The notes under the pieces were generated by a model, which saw only the letters and a list, made by a program, of their open reading frames with translations, searched no databases and was not told where the DNA came from. A DNA stretch of 64,000 nucleotides, taken from assembly GCF_000148725.1 (NCBI RefSeq), contig NZ_GL476310.1, forward strand, positions 207,219 to 271,218, in the 5' to 3' direction. Source of the stretch: Roseibium sp. TrichSKD4. GTDB taxonomy: Bacteria; Pseudomonadota; Alphaproteobacteria; Rhizobiales; Stappiaceae. This document shows positions 27,419-37,661 of the stretch, one piece after another; positions within the stretch are counted from its first letter, which is position 1, and every line of letters begins with the position of its first letter. The position numbers and the translations under genes are program-made.

Positions 27419-28624
27419 ATGGACTTCACTCTTTCGCAGTGCGCAGAGGACATGCGCCAACGAGTGCGCAGTTTTGTGGCCGAACATGTCCTGCCCCTGG
27501 ACGCGGACCCGGCATCCTATAACGAGTTCGAAAACATCCGCATGGACCTGCGCGACACTTTGCGGGAAAAGGCGAGGGCGGCAGGTCTTTGGGCACCGCA
27601 AATGCCAGAGGGACGCGGTGGTCTGGACCTGACAATGGTCGAGCAGGCTGTTTTCTACGAAGAAGCCAATCGCTCTATCTTTGGACCAGTTGCCTTCAAC
27701 TGTGCCGCGCCGGACGATGGCAACATGCGTTGTCTGGAAATGGTCGCGCGGGAAGATCAGAAGGAAAAATGGCTGCAGCCGATCATCGACGGCAAGGTCA
27801 ATTCATCCTTTGCCATGACCGAGCCACATCCGGGCGGGGGCTCCGATCCGGGCATGATACAGACCCGAGCAGAGCGCGATGGCGACATTTGGAAGATCTA
27901 TGGCCGCAAGTGGTACATCTCCGGCGCAGCGGTCTCCAAACACTTCATCCTCATGGCGCGGACCGATCCGAACCCGGACGAAAAGCGGCGGCACCTCACG
28001 GCCTTTCTGTTTCATGCCGACAGTCCCGGATGGCGGATCGTGCGTCGGATCGGAAATATGGGACCGGACGAGCATGGCGGCGTGTGCGAACTGGAATTCA
28101 ACGGGCTGGAAATCCCCGATGAGGACCGGCTCATGGAGATTGGCGACGGCTTACGCCTGACCCAAATTCGTCTTGGGCCTGCACGCCTCACCCACTGCAT
28201 GCGCTGGCTGGGCCTTTCGAAACGCTGCATGGAAGTCGCACAGGACTATGTATCTACCCGTGAGGGTTTTGGCATCAAGTTGGCAGAACGAGAATCTGTC
28301 CAGCTGACCCTTGGCGAAGTGGCGCATGATATTCAAATTGGACGTCTGCTGACCATGCACGCCGCCTGGAAACTCGATCAGGGAGGTCGGGCCCGCAAGG
28401 AAGTGTCTTCGGCAAAAATCCACGTGGCCGACACCCTGTTCAAGGCCGTCGACACGGCAATCCAGCTAAATGGGGCGAGGGGGTATTCGACAGACACCAT
28501 TTTGGAATGGGTCTACCGGTATGCTCGGGCTGCCAAGCTGGTGGGCGGGGCTTCTGAGGTGCACAAGATGGTGCTTGCCCGGTTCTATGGTAAGGACAGC
28601 AGTGATTACTGGCAGTGGGGCTGA
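27419..28624 (+). CDS. Acyl-CoA dehydrogenase family protein
   Basis: A 401-residue FAD enzyme of the acyl-CoA dehydrogenase fold. Visible are the FAD/substrate segment SFAMTEPHPGGGSDPGMIQT, KWYISGA, the C-terminal helical domain and QLNGARGYSTDTILEWVYR. The family usually oxidises acyl-CoA to enoyl-CoA with electrons to ETF. It forms a two-gene unit with the upstream SDR, and a LysR gene follows 15 bases later. The catalytic base position cannot be fixed by eye, so a substrate is not assigned. Confidence 0.9.
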   Translation: MDFTLSQCAEDMRQRVRSFVAEHVLPLDADPASYNEFENIRMDLRDTLREKARAAGLWAPQMPEGRGGLDLTMVEQAVFYEEANRSIFGPVAFNCAAPDDGNMRCLEMVAREDQKEKWLQPIIDGKVNSSFAMTEPHPGGGSDPGMIQTRAERDGDIWKIYGRKWYISGAAVSKHFILMARTDPNPDEKRRHLTAFLFHADSPGWRIVRRIGNMGPDEHGGVCELEFNGLEIPDEDRLMEIGDGLRLTQIRLGPARLTHCMRWLGLSKRCMEVAQDYVSTREGFGIKLAERESVQLTLGEVAHDIQIGRLLTMHAAWKLDQGGRARKEVSSAKIHVADTLFKAVDTAIQLNGARGYSTDTILEWVYRYARAAKLVGGASEVHKMVLARFYGKDSSDYWQWG

Positions 28625-28639
28625 GGTAGACTGATAATC

Positions 28640-29542
28640 ATGGACCGCCTGCCTCCGTATGATCTTGTTGACCTCCGCTTGTTGGTTGCTTTGGCCGAGC
28701 ATCGGCATTTTGCTCGAGCGGCAGCGGCCTGTGCGTTGTCGCAGCCAGCCTTGTCATCCCGTATTCGAAGGCTGGAGACAACTCTGAACACCCCGCTCAT
28801 CTTTCGCGGAAAACGCTTCGAAGGGTTCACGCCTGAAGGGGAAAAAGCGCTGGAGTGGGCTCGCCGGATTTTGGCAGACTGTTCGGGACTGGTTCAGGAT
28901 CTCAATGAAAAGGAAAGCGGTCCCGGCGGCATCCTGCGTCTCGGCGTTGTGCCGTCTGCAACACCCTATGCTGGACAGTTAAGTGGTACTTTGGCGAGCC
29001 GGTATCCAAGACTGAGAATTCAGGTGCTCTCAATGTCCTCCAAGGCGCTGGAAGCAGGGCTGGCAGATTTTTCACTGGATGCTGCGATCAGTTACTACGA
29101 CGGTTCAGAGTCGCGAAGTAGCGGCCTGGTGCCATTGTTTGAGGAAACATACTGCCTTGTGGCACGGCCAGAAGTTGTCGGAAAACCGGTTGGATTGATG
29201 ACTTGGGAAGACGCAGCCACAATGCCGCTTTGCCTGCTTACCAATGACATGCAGAATCGTCGCATCATCGATCAGGTCTTCAATACTGCCGGGTGTTCAC
29301 CTGAACCCCGGTTTGAAGCCAACAGTTTCAATGCTCTTTTCGCGCTGGTTCGCAAACATGCCTTTGCAACGATACTGCCGCGGGTTCAGATCGAAGCTGG
29401 TCTCACAGACGATCTGGGCGTTTGGGAATTGGTTGCCCCCGTACACAAAAGCTATATTGGCCTCGCTTTTCCTGACCGAGACCCAATGCTGCCCGTGACA
29501 CGGGCATTGATGGACTATATCCGACAAAACCCCGTTGATTGA
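28640..29542 (+). CDS. LysR-family regulator upstream of formate dehydrogenase
   Basis: A 300-residue LysR protein with N-terminal helix-turn-helix (VALAEHRHFARAAAACALSQPALSSRIRRLE) and a substrate-binding domain (GGILRLGVVPSATPYAG). It lies 97 bases before the formate dehydrogenase genes, in the same direction. LysR regulators (FdsR and related) are known for formate dehydrogenase operons, so that target is likely. Control of the upstream SDR/acyl-CoA dehydrogenase pair cannot be excluded. Confidence 0.88.
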   Translation: MDRLPPYDLVDLRLLVALAEHRHFARAAAACALSQPALSSRIRRLETTLNTPLIFRGKRFEGFTPEGEKALEWARRILADCSGLVQDLNEKESGPGGILRLGVVPSATPYAGQLSGTLASRYPRLRIQVLSMSSKALEAGLADFSLDAAISYYDGSESRSSGLVPLFEETYCLVARPEVVGKPVGLMTWEDAATMPLCLLTNDMQNRRIIDQVFNTAGCSPEPRFEANSFNALFALVRKHAFATILPRVQIEAGLTDDLGVWELVAPVHKSYIGLAFPDRDPMLPVTRALMDYIRQNPVD

Positions 29543-29589
29543 TTTGCTGGGCTTATCACGTCATTGGCAATCACGATTTGCGCGAATAT

Positions 29590-29600
29590 GACGTAACGTC
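29590..29600. promoter_or_regulatory. Short palindrome before the formate dehydrogenase operon
   Basis: GACGT, one base and ACGTC form an 11-base perfect palindrome 40 bases before fdsB. Its position in the only gap between the LysR gene and the formate dehydrogenase genes makes it a candidate operator. It is short, so chance occurrence is possible. Confidence 0.35.
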
Positions 29601-29639
29601 TTAATCTGGTTGGAAAAATCGCCAGCCAGAGAGAATAAC

Positions 29640-31316
29640 ATGACATTCGGCAAGGGGCTTTCCAGAAAGCCGTCCCAGCCCAAGGGTCGTCAGATAGACG
29701 ATGTGGCGCTGGAAGAAGTGCAAAAGCTGCTCCAAGATGAGCCGCGCCGCCGCGATCTTCTGATCGAGCATCTTCACAAGATCCAGGATGCTTACGACCA
29801 TCTCTCGGCAGCTCATCTCAGGGCACTCGCAGACGAAATGCGTCTGTCTCAGGCTGAGGTTTATGAAGTCGCCAGCTTTTACCACCACTTCGACATCGTG
29901 AAGGAAGGCCAAGCCGCGCCCGCTCCGCTGACGATCCGTGTGTGTGACAGCGTCGCTTGTTCGCTGAAAGGCGCTGATTCTCTGGCAAAGGTACTCGGTG
30001 AAACACTGGACCCTGCCAAGATACGCATCCAGAAAGTGCCGTGCATCGGGCGCTGTGCGTCGGCGCCTACCGTTCAGGTAGGCAAACGCGCTGTCGACAA
30101 TGCGAGCGAACTCTCCGTGAAGGCAGCCGTCTTTGAAGGGGCAAGCGAAGCAGAAGTCCCGGCTTATGTGAACCTTGAGGCTTACCGGAAAGACGGTGGC
30201 TACCAGAAGCTGGAAGACGTGCGCTCCGGCAAGGTCGGGGCGCTGGATATTGCGGACCAGCTTCTTGCAGCAGGCCTCCGGGGCCTTGGCGGAGCCGGGT
30301 TCCCGACCGGCACGAAATGGAAGATTGTCAACGATCTGCCGGGCCCGAAATACCTCACCATCAATGGCGATGAAGGGGAGCCGGGAACCTTCAAGGATCG
30401 GTTTCATCTGGAGCGCGACCCGCATCGGTTACTGGAAGGGGCTCTGATTGCCGCTCACGCCGTCGGCGTTGAACGCATTTATCTCTACATGCGCGATGAG
30501 TATCCCGCTGTTCTGGAAATCCTGAGGCGGGAAATTTCGGCTCTTAGGGATGCCGGTATCATCACGAATATCGACTTTGAACTTCGCCGCGGCGCTGGCG
30601 CCTATATCTGCGGCGAGGAAAGCGCGATGATCGAGTCGATCGAAGGCAAGCGCGGCCTGCCGCGTCATCGTCCGCCCTTCATTGCGCAGGTTGGCCTCTT
30701 CGGACGCCCAACTCTCAATCACAACGTCGAAACCCTGTTCTGGATTCGAGATATTCTTGAAAAGGGGGCTGACTGGTTCGCAAATCAGGGGCGGCGCGGT
30801 CACAAGGGGTTCCGGTCGTTCTCGGTGTCAGGCCGCGTGAAGGAGCCGGGCGTAAAGCTGGCCCCTGCTGGCGTCACCATGAACGAGCTGCTGACTGAAT
30901 TTTGCGGCGGCATGGAAGAAGGCCATAATTTCAAGGGTTACCTGCCCGGCGGCGCGTCTGGTGGCATCTTGCCAGCATCCCTTGCTGACGAGCCATTGGA
31001 CTTCGGTACGCTCGACAAGCACGGCTGCTTTATCGGCAGCCATGCCATTGTGGTCTTTTCTGACAAGGATGACATGCGCGATGTTGCCCTGAACCTGATG
31101 CAGTTCTTCAAACATGAAAGCTGCGGGCAATGCACGCCATGTCGTTCAGGCACCGAAAAGATGGTGAGCCTCTTGAAAGACCCGAACTGGGACAAGGCGA
31201 AAATCGCCGATCTTGATGCGGTCATGCGCTCTGCCTCCATCTGTGGGCTTGGGCAGGCCGCCAGCAATCCCGTTGCATCCGTCCTGAAATTCTTCCCGGA
31301 GGAGTTTGACCGATGA
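29640..31316 (+). CDS. fdsB: NAD-dependent formate dehydrogenase, beta subunit (NuoE-NuoF fusion)
   Basis: A 558-residue diaphorase subunit that passes electrons from formate oxidation to NAD. The first 150 residues are NuoE-like, with a 2Fe-2S cysteine set (CDSVACSLKG and CIGRCASAP). The rest is NuoF-like: FMN/NADH loop GLRGLGGAGFPTGTKW, GDEGEPGTFKDR, YICGEESAM and the 4Fe-4S cluster motif SCGQCTPCRSGTEK. This fused form matches Fdh1B of Methylorubrum extorquens rather than the separate FdsG/FdsB of Cupriavidus. The ATG at 29640 has GAGAGAA before it. Its stop overlaps the alpha subunit start by 4 bases. Confidence 0.93.
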   Translation: MTFGKGLSRKPSQPKGRQIDDVALEEVQKLLQDEPRRRDLLIEHLHKIQDAYDHLSAAHLRALADEMRLSQAEVYEVASFYHHFDIVKEGQAAPAPLTIRVCDSVACSLKGADSLAKVLGETLDPAKIRIQKVPCIGRCASAPTVQVGKRAVDNASELSVKAAVFEGASEAEVPAYVNLEAYRKDGGYQKLEDVRSGKVGALDIADQLLAAGLRGLGGAGFPTGTKWKIVNDLPGPKYLTINGDEGEPGTFKDRFHLERDPHRLLEGALIAAHAVGVERIYLYMRDEYPAVLEILRREISALRDAGIITNIDFELRRGAGAYICGEESAMIESIEGKRGLPRHRPPFIAQVGLFGRPTLNHNVETLFWIRDILEKGADWFANQGRRGHKGFRSFSVSGRVKEPGVKLAPAGVTMNELLTEFCGGMEEGHNFKGYLPGGASGGILPASLADEPLDFGTLDKHGCFIGSHAIVVFSDKDDMRDVALNLMQFFKHESCGQCTPCRSGTEKMVSLLKDPNWDKAKIADLDAVMRSASICGLGQAASNPVASVLKFFPEEFDR

Positions 31317-34087
31317 GCTCCGAAATCAAATTCACGCTCGATGGACGAGAAGTTGTCGCGAACGAAGGCGAAACCATCTGGCAGGTGGCGAAGCGCGAAG
31401 GCGTTGCCATTCCGCATTTGTGCCACAAGGATGCGCCGGGTTATCGCTCCGATGGCAATTGCCGCGCCTGCATGGTCGATATTGAAGGCGAACGCACTTT
31501 GACGGCGTCCTGTGTCCGGGCCCCGTCCGATGGGATGGTCGTCAACACGGCGAGCGAGCGGGCAGAAAAGGCCCGTGAGATGGTGTTCGAACTTCTGATG
31601 GCGGACCAGCCATCCCGCGATCAGCACCCGGACCCTGAAAGTGATTTCTGGAAATGGTCCGATGAGATTGGGGTGACGGAAAGCCGTTACGCGGCGTGCG
31701 GAAAACCGGCGCAGGACATCTCCCACCCCGCTATAGCGGTCAATCTGGATACCTGTATTGCCTGCAATCTCTGCGAACGGGCCTGCCGGGAAGTTCAGGT
31801 CAATGACGTGATCGGTATGGCCGATCGTGGATCGCATACGGTGCCGGTCTTTGACCTGATGGACCCGATGGGTCTCAGCTCCTGTGTGGCCTGCGGCGAG
31901 TGCGTATCGGCCTGCCCGACTGGCGCGCTGATGGAAAAGAGCCTGCTGGACGAGGCGGCAAAGGTCCGTACGGTTTATGCAGAAGAGAGCATCGACAGTG
32001 TCTGCCCGTTCTGCGGCGTTGGATGTCTGACCTCCGTGAAGGTCAAGGACGGTAGAATCGTTCAGGTGGAAGGCCGGGATGGTCCGGCAAATGAAAACCG
32101 GCTTTGCGTCAAGGGCCGGTTCGGCTTTGACTATGTTTCAAATCCTGAGCGTCTGACCAAGCCGCTGATCCGCCGCGACGATGCGCCGAAGAATGCTAAG
32201 GCAGGTCTCAAGTGGGAAGACCGGTTTGACGTGTTCCGCGAAGCCACGTGGGAAGAGGCGCTTGACCGGGCAGCGAGCGGTCTGAAAACCTCCCACGCTG
32301 CCAAGGGTGGAGCCGGCATTGCCGGGTTCGGGTCAGCCAAGGGATCGAACGAGGAAGCCTATCTCTTCCAGAAATTCATCCGCCAGGGCTTTGGCACCAA
32401 CAATGTCGACCATTGCACTCGGCTGTGTCATGCCTCGTCTGTTGCCGCCCTCATGGAAGGCATTGGCTCCGGCGCGGTCACCGCGCCGTTTACGGCAGCC
32501 GCTGATGCCGACTGCATGATCGTGATTGGCGCACGTCCGGAACAGAACCACCCCGTTGCGGCGACCTACATCAAGCAGGCTGCAAAGAACGGCACGAAGC
32601 TGATTGTCATGGACCCACGCGGTCAGGGCCTGATGCGCCATGCCGACTATGGCCTGAAGTTCAAGCCGGGCACCGATGTTGCCATGCTGAACGCGATCCT
32701 GAATGTGATCATCACCGAAAAGCTTTACGACGAACAGTATATTGCTGCCCACGTCGACGGCTTCGAGGCTTTGCAGGAAAAGATTGCTGACTTCACGCCG
32801 GAAGCGATGGAATCAGTTTGCGGGATTACAGCTCAGACCTTGCGCGAAGTGGCACGGCTTTATGCGACGAGTGCCAAGTCGATCATCTATTGGGGCATGG
32901 GCGTCTCGCAGCACGTTCACGGCACGGACAATGTCCGCTGCCTGATCGCCATGGCATTGACGACCGGCCAGATCGGCCGTCCCGGTACAGGTCTGCACCC
33001 GCTGCGCGGCCAAAACAATGTGCAAGGAGCGTCGGATGCAGGCCTGATCCCAATGGTATATCCGGATTATCGCTCCGTTGAAAATGCGGACATTCGCGGC
33101 GAATTCGAGGACGCCTGGGGACGGACACTCGATCCTGTGCGAGGATTGACCGTTGTCGAGATCATGGACGACATTCTGGTGGGCGGCATCGAGGCCATGT
33201 ATGTGATGGGTGAAAACCCGGCCATGTCCGATCCGGACCAGAACCATGCAAGGGCAGCGCTATCCAGCCTGAAACATCTGGTGGTTCAGGACATTTTCAT
33301 GACCGAGACAGCATGGCATGCGGATGTGATCCTGCCAGCGTCGGCCCATGCGGAAAAGCTCGGCACGTTTACCAACACCAACCGTCAAGTCCAGATCGGA
33401 CGTCCCTGTGTTCCAATGCCCGGAGAGGCCCGAGCCGATTATGAGATCATTGTTGATCTTGCGAATCGGACGGGGCTGAACTGGTCCTATGACGGGGTGC
33501 CAGCGGTCTATGAGGAAATGCGCTCGCATATGAAGTCGCTCTCCAACATCTCCTGGGAGCGCTTGGAGCGAGATGGCACCGTGACGTATCCGGCCGATGC
33601 GCCCGACAAGCCGGGCAACGAAATCCTGTTCGGCCAGTCGTTCCCGACAGCCGACGGCCGAGCACGAATTGTGCCGACGGACCTTGTCCCGCCCGATGAA
33701 GTGCCGGATGAGGATTTCCCGCTGGTGCTGACAACGGGCCGCATGCTGGAACATTGGCACACGGGTGCCATGACCCGACGGGCCACAGTTCTGGATGCGA
33801 TTGAGCCGGAACCGGTTGTCTCGATGAACCAGAAGGACATCGGGCGTCAGGGGCTGGATATCGGCCAGCAGGTGACCGTCGAAACGCGGCGCGGCGCCAT
33901 CACGCTGACCCTTCGGGCGGACAGGGACGTTTCGGAAGGCATGATGTTCATACCGTTCTGCTTTTTTGAGGCCCCGGCGAACTTCCTGACCAATCCGCAG
34001 CTGGACCCGTTCGGGAAAATCCCGGAATTCAAGTTCTGCGCGGCGCGTATTAGGCCCGCCGATGCTCATGCGCAGGCAGCTGAATAG
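31313..34087 (+). CDS. fdsA: NAD-dependent formate dehydrogenase, catalytic alpha subunit
   Basis: A 924-residue molybdenum- or tungsten-bis-MGD enzyme that oxidises formate to carbon dioxide. The N-terminus has a NuoG-like 2Fe-2S region, then two 4Fe-4S ferredoxin motifs (CIACNLCERAC, CVACGECVSACPTG), a further CPFCGVGC cluster motif, and the MGD domains. The active-site cysteine is expected in the DHCTRLCHASS segment near residue 365-370; no selenocysteine codon is needed. The C-terminal domain closes the cofactor tunnel. It forms an alpha-beta pair with the preceding gene. No fdsC, fdsD or fdhD gene follows; a bidirectional terminator ends the operon, so sulfuration and cofactor factors must lie elsewhere. 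Confidence 0.95.
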   Translation: MSSEIKFTLDGREVVANEGETIWQVAKREGVAIPHLCHKDAPGYRSDGNCRACMVDIEGERTLTASCVRAPSDGMVVNTASERAEKAREMVFELLMADQPSRDQHPDPESDFWKWSDEIGVTESRYAACGKPAQDISHPAIAVNLDTCIACNLCERACREVQVNDVIGMADRGSHTVPVFDLMDPMGLSSCVACGECVSACPTGALMEKSLLDEAAKVRTVYAEESIDSVCPFCGVGCLTSVKVKDGRIVQVEGRDGPANENRLCVKGRFGFDYVSNPERLTKPLIRRDDAPKNAKAGLKWEDRFDVFREATWEEALDRAASGLKTSHAAKGGAGIAGFGSAKGSNEEAYLFQKFIRQGFGTNNVDHCTRLCHASSVAALMEGIGSGAVTAPFTAAADADCMIVIGARPEQNHPVAATYIKQAAKNGTKLIVMDPRGQGLMRHADYGLKFKPGTDVAMLNAILNVIITEKLYDEQYIAAHVDGFEALQEKIADFTPEAMESVCGITAQTLREVARLYATSAKSIIYWGMGVSQHVHGTDNVRCLIAMALTTGQIGRPGTGLHPLRGQNNVQGASDAGLIPMVYPDYRSVENADIRGEFEDAWGRTLDPVRGLTVVEIMDDILVGGIEAMYVMGENPAMSDPDQNHARAALSSLKHLVVQDIFMTETAWHADVILPASAHAEKLGTFTNTNRQVQIGRPCVPMPGEARADYEIIVDLANRTGLNWSYDGVPAVYEEMRSHMKSLSNISWERLERDGTVTYPADAPDKPGNEILFGQSFPTADGRARIVPTDLVPPDEVPDEDFPLVLTTGRMLEHWHTGAMTRRATVLDAIEPEPVVSMNQKDIGRQGLDIGQQVTVETRRGAITLTLRADRDVSEGMMFIPFCFFEAPANFLTNPQLDPFGKIPEFKFCAARIRPADAHAQAAE

Positions 34088-34113
34088 TCTGAAGCCTGAG
34101 GGGTGAATTGAAA

Positions 34114-34146
34114 AAGGCGGAGAGGAAAACCTCTCCGCCTTCTTTT
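34114..34146. terminator. Bidirectional intrinsic terminator
   Basis: A 12-pair stem (AAGGCGGAGAGG with CCTCTCCGCCTT) around an AAAA loop, followed by CTTTTT on the plus strand and by TTTTC on the minus strand. It ends the formate dehydrogenase operon and the convergent gene that stops at 34170. Confidence 0.9.
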
Positions 34147-34169
34147 TGGGCTTATATTTCTGATGCTGA

Positions 34170-36332
34170 TTAGTTCGCGGACACCTGAATATTCAGCATG
34201 TCAGGAATGGCCTGCGGGGCGACCATAGCGCCGAGGATCTGTGTCATCGGCACGCTTTTCACTGGCTTGGCAGTGATCTGCAAGCTGCCCGGATTGTTCA
34301 CGAACGATGTGACAGCCTCGCGAACCATCGCGCTGAACGCTTCATTCTGCAGCATGGCGGTGCCACCGACGGCCCGCTCAACCACAATTGCCTTCAAGAT
34401 ATCCGGTGTTATGCCTGAATCTTCAGAAGCGAATTTCAGGCCCTTCTGGGTCAACCCGGCATCTGTGAACTGAAGATCAGCTTCGACAAAGGATGCCAGC
34501 GCAAGCGCCATTTGGCCTTGACCCATCGGGTCTTCGAGAACGTCACGGGCAACATTGGCAAAACGCATGCTGCCTTCAAAGGCGCCGAGATCGTCAACCT
34601 TGATTGTCAGGTTTTCAAGGATAAGGTCCTGTGTTTCCTCGTCCCACTCCATGCGCAGTTCGTCGGAATAGGTCACTGTTTCCAGTCCCATGCCGCGAAG
34701 CAGTTTTTGCGTGTCTGGCTCTTCGATGGCGTCAACCGGCAGTGTCAGATCAACAGTCTTGGAATTGATCGTTGTCGGGATTGGGGCAACAACTGTCGCG
34801 AGGTCAAGGGTATAGCTCCCCAGAGCCACTTCAGCTTCACCCGGGATGGAAAATTCTAGACCTTCGACGCTGGTGGACAATGAAAGCGGCGCGAATGTGC
34901 GTGCCATCAGGAACGGGTCTTGCTCTGCAAGTTGCGGCATCACAACGAGTTTGCCAATCATGTCTTTGATCGGACCGAATTCTGCAAATTCCAGATTGCC
35001 GAAGCTTGCGCTGTCCAGCTTGAAGGACACTCCGTCGGGAAGGCTAGGGGCTCCAAGGTTGGCGACCTTCATCAGGCCAATCCGGTCTGAGCTGAGATCT
35101 TCCATTCGAGCCTCACCTAGTGTGACGCGAATTTCTTCCTGCGGATTATCCGGGTTTGGAACGGCAATAACCATGTCCTTGATTGCAGCTTCTTCCAAAC
35201 CGAAAGACCGGTAAAGCTGCAGCACGCCAAGGGCGATTTGCTCAATGTTTGGCTCGCCACCTGCGATCAAGCTGTCAAAGAATCCAAGGAAGTCAAAATC
35301 ACGCTTCACGGCAAAGAAGTTTTTGGCGTGCGCGGCTCCGCCATTTAGCTGCAGAGCAAAGCCTTTTTCAATTTCCTGTGTGGAGCGATAGCTTTCTACC
35401 GTTTGGGAAGCAACGACCATGACCTTTTCGTCACTGGCCGGAACAGACGGGTCGAAGAGGTCAATGAATGCCTTGTTGTTGATGTCCTTGTAGACCGTGC
35501 CAGTTTGAACAACGGACTGGGTGAGCATGTCGTCGGAATGCTCAGCGCGGGTCAGAATGTTCTGGGTGATTTTCTCCATCACATAGCTGCCGACTTGACC
35601 ATTCTTGGAGTCAAGCACTTGATACCCGTCCATCTGCATTGTCGCGGACATTACCAGCTTTTCGTCGTCACCATTGCCTTCATAGGCCTCTAGCGTCATG
35701 CCCAGGGTGTCTACCTTGGTTTCGTCGAAATTCTGGAGCATCAGCTTTTGAATGAACGGCAACCAGCGAGAGACAGGTTTCCCTTCGTCGCTTGCAGGGA
35801 TTGCTGGCATCTCGAAACTGTAGTTGGTGATCGCCATGCCAGAGAGGCGAATTTCCATCTTCCCGCGGCCCAGATCACCGGCTGCACCGACCGCTTCAAT
35901 CTTGGCATCATCTGAAAGCATCCAGCTCTCAGCACTGTAAACGCCATCGGCTTCGCTCAATCCTTCGATAGTCGTGGTGCCGTTGGAAATGGTAACACTG
36001 TAGGTGAGCTCATCCGGAAGCTTGATATCCGGAGCCGCTTCACCTTCCTTGGTTTCAGGGGTCGAATAAGCGCCTTCAAAGACCCATTTCTCGTTTGAAA
36101 TGGTCAGCTTGTCCGCCCCGGAATCATAGGAAACACCGCTGTTGCTGGCAGAAAAACCAAGCGCTTCCATGTCCTTCACATAGGCGCTGTAGGCATCTTC
36201 AGCAGCCGATTGAGCGAGTGCTGGTTGGGTGAGAATAAGGGCGAGGACGCTTCCGGTCAGCAATGTCGACGCTTTGAATGAGCGTTGTTTGCGAGTGGGA
36301 AATGCGTTTTTGATCAGAAAAGCGGTCGACAA
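34170..36332 (-). CDS. Large exported protein of unknown function
   Basis: About 720 residues with a signal peptide (hydrophobic TLLTGSVLALILTQPALA, cut after AQS). The mature part is acidic, rich in beta strands, with repeated segments that alternate short hydrophobic strands and loops. No cysteines or catalytic motif stand out. I do not recognise the family with confidence; periplasmic DUF945 or DUF2125-type proteins are distant possibilities. The TTG at 36332 is preferred because GGAGGA lies 8 bases before it; a TTG at 36338 is too close to that site. It is a single-gene unit, convergent with fdsA. A role in lipid or envelope homeostasis would be only a guess. Confidence 0.75.
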   Translation of the reverse strand: MSTAFLIKNAFPTRKQRSFKASTLLTGSVLALILTQPALAQSAAEDAYSAYVKDMEALGFSASNSGVSYDSGADKLTISNEKWVFEGAYSTPETKEGEAAPDIKLPDELTYSVTISNGTTTIEGLSEADGVYSAESWMLSDDAKIEAVGAAGDLGRGKMEIRLSGMAITNYSFEMPAIPASDEGKPVSRWLPFIQKLMLQNFDETKVDTLGMTLEAYEGNGDDEKLVMSATMQMDGYQVLDSKNGQVGSYVMEKITQNILTRAEHSDDMLTQSVVQTGTVYKDINNKAFIDLFDPSVPASDEKVMVVASQTVESYRSTQEIEKGFALQLNGGAAHAKNFFAVKRDFDFLGFFDSLIAGGEPNIEQIALGVLQLYRSFGLEEAAIKDMVIAVPNPDNPQEEIRVTLGEARMEDLSSDRIGLMKVANLGAPSLPDGVSFKLDSASFGNLEFAEFGPIKDMIGKLVVMPQLAEQDPFLMARTFAPLSLSTSVEGLEFSIPGEAEVALGSYTLDLATVVAPIPTTINSKTVDLTLPVDAIEEPDTQKLLRGMGLETVTYSDELRMEWDEETQDLILENLTIKVDDLGAFEGSMRFANVARDVLEDPMGQGQMALALASFVEADLQFTDAGLTQKGLKFASEDSGITPDILKAIVVERAVGGTAMLQNEAFSAMVREAVTSFVNNPGSLQITAKPVKSVPMTQILGAMVAPQAIPDMLNIQVSAN

Positions 36333-36506
36333 AACCAAAATCCTCCGTAAGGGAAATATAAGGAGAAGGGACGATGGGAAGCCCCTTACCTAAGGTGCGA
36401 TGACTATCACAACACTGTGTTAGAAAGCGACCATGACTTTATTTTGTCATTGTAAAAATTTGACCAGATGGATCGAAATTTTAGGCAAGTGACTTGGGGA
36501 AAGCAC

Positions 36507-37661
36507 CTAAGGTCCCCATTCCAGGCGCACAAATTCGTCTGTTTCTGTCTGCAACAAGGAGCGTTTCAGCTCTGCATAATCCGTGTCTGAAAGCAGTCTC
36601 GACAAGGCCCAGACTGCGGCACCCCGCACCATCGGGTCAAGGTCACTAAGGTGTGGTTTGACAAGTACGCTCAGGCTTTCATCGCCTGAGTTGCCAGCGG
36701 CGATAAGCACATTTCTCAAGAAACGGTTCCGACCGATCCGTTTGATCGGCGAGCCTGAAAAGAGTGACCGGAAGGTTTTATTGTCAAGAACCAAAAAATC
36801 CGCCAGCTTTGGTGAGATCAGGTCTTCCCGTGCCTTGAGCTTGGCTTCTTTTGCTGCGCGGGCAAATTTGTTCCATGGGCAGGCTGCCAGACAGTCATCG
36901 CAGCCATAAATCCGGTTGCCCATTTTCTCGCGAAACTCGGCTGGGATCGGCCCTGTATGCTCAATGGTCAAATAAGAAATACAGCGCCGCGCATCGAGTT
37001 GATAAGCGGCAGGAAAGGCGTCTGTCGGGCAGCCGTCCAGACACGCCCGGCACGAACCGCAATGATCGGCTTCCTCAGTTCCTTCAGGCAGGTCCAGCGT
37101 TGTGAAGATTGAACCGAGGAAGAACCAAGATCCCAGATCGCGGGAAACAAGGTTTGTGTGCTTGCCCTGCCAGCCAAGACCGGCTGCTGCCGCAAGCGGT
37201 TTTTCCATGACAGGTGCCGTGTCAACGAAAACCTTCACATCGGGCTCAGCAAAGTCTTTGGCCCAGGAGACCAGAAAGCTGGCCAGCTCCTTCAAGCGCC
37301 CCTTGATGACATCGTGATAGTCGCGGTGACGGGCATAAACGGATATGCCACCCGTATCAGGGGCTGAGAGATGGGAGAGCGGATCAACGCCCTCATCAGG
37401 ACCGTAGTTCATTGCCAACATGATGACAGAGCGAACCTCTGGCCACAGCACCAAAGGAGCGGCGCGCCGGTCTTCGGTTTGAGCCATCCACTCCATGGAG
37501 GCATGGTAGCCTTCATTCAAGAACTGGCGGAGCCGATCCGGAGCGTGCGGAATTGCATCAGGTGTTGTGATCTCAAGGCCGTCAAACCCAAGTTGTTCCG
37601 CTCTGGACCTCAGTGCGTTGACGAGTTTCTGGCGTTTTTTATCCGAGCGATCGGATGACAT
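36507..37661 (-). CDS. queG: Epoxyqueuosine reductase
   Basis: The cobalamin-dependent iron-sulfur enzyme that makes queuosine in tRNA. The 384-residue protein has the QueG N-terminal region ([18 protein letters not shown]), [18 protein letters not shown], and two 4Fe-4S motifs ([13 protein letters not shown] and [11 protein letters not shown]), plus a C-terminal HEAT-like end. The ATG at 37661 shares a base with the stop of the upstream GST gene, which fixes the start; the longer upstream frame is rejected. Confidence 0.95.
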   Translation of the reverse strand: MSSDRSDKKRQKLVNALRSRAEQLGFDGLEITTPDAIPHAPDRLRQFLNEGYHASMEWMAQTEDRRAAPLVLWPEVRSVIMLAMNYGPDEGVDPLSHLSAPDTGGISVYARHRDYHDVIKGRLKELASFLVSWAKDFAEPDVKVFVDTAPVMEKPLAAAAGLGWQGKHTNLVSRDLGSWFFLGSIFTTLDLPEGTEEADHCGSCRACLDGCPTDAFPAAYQLDARRCISYLTIEHTGPIPAEFREKMGNRIYGCDDCLAACPWNKFARAAKEAKLKAREDLISPKLADFLVLDNKTFRSLFSGSPIKRIGRNRFLRNVLIAAGNSGDESLSVLVKPHLSDLDPMVRGAAVWALSRLLSDTDYAELKRSLLQTETDEFVRLEWGP

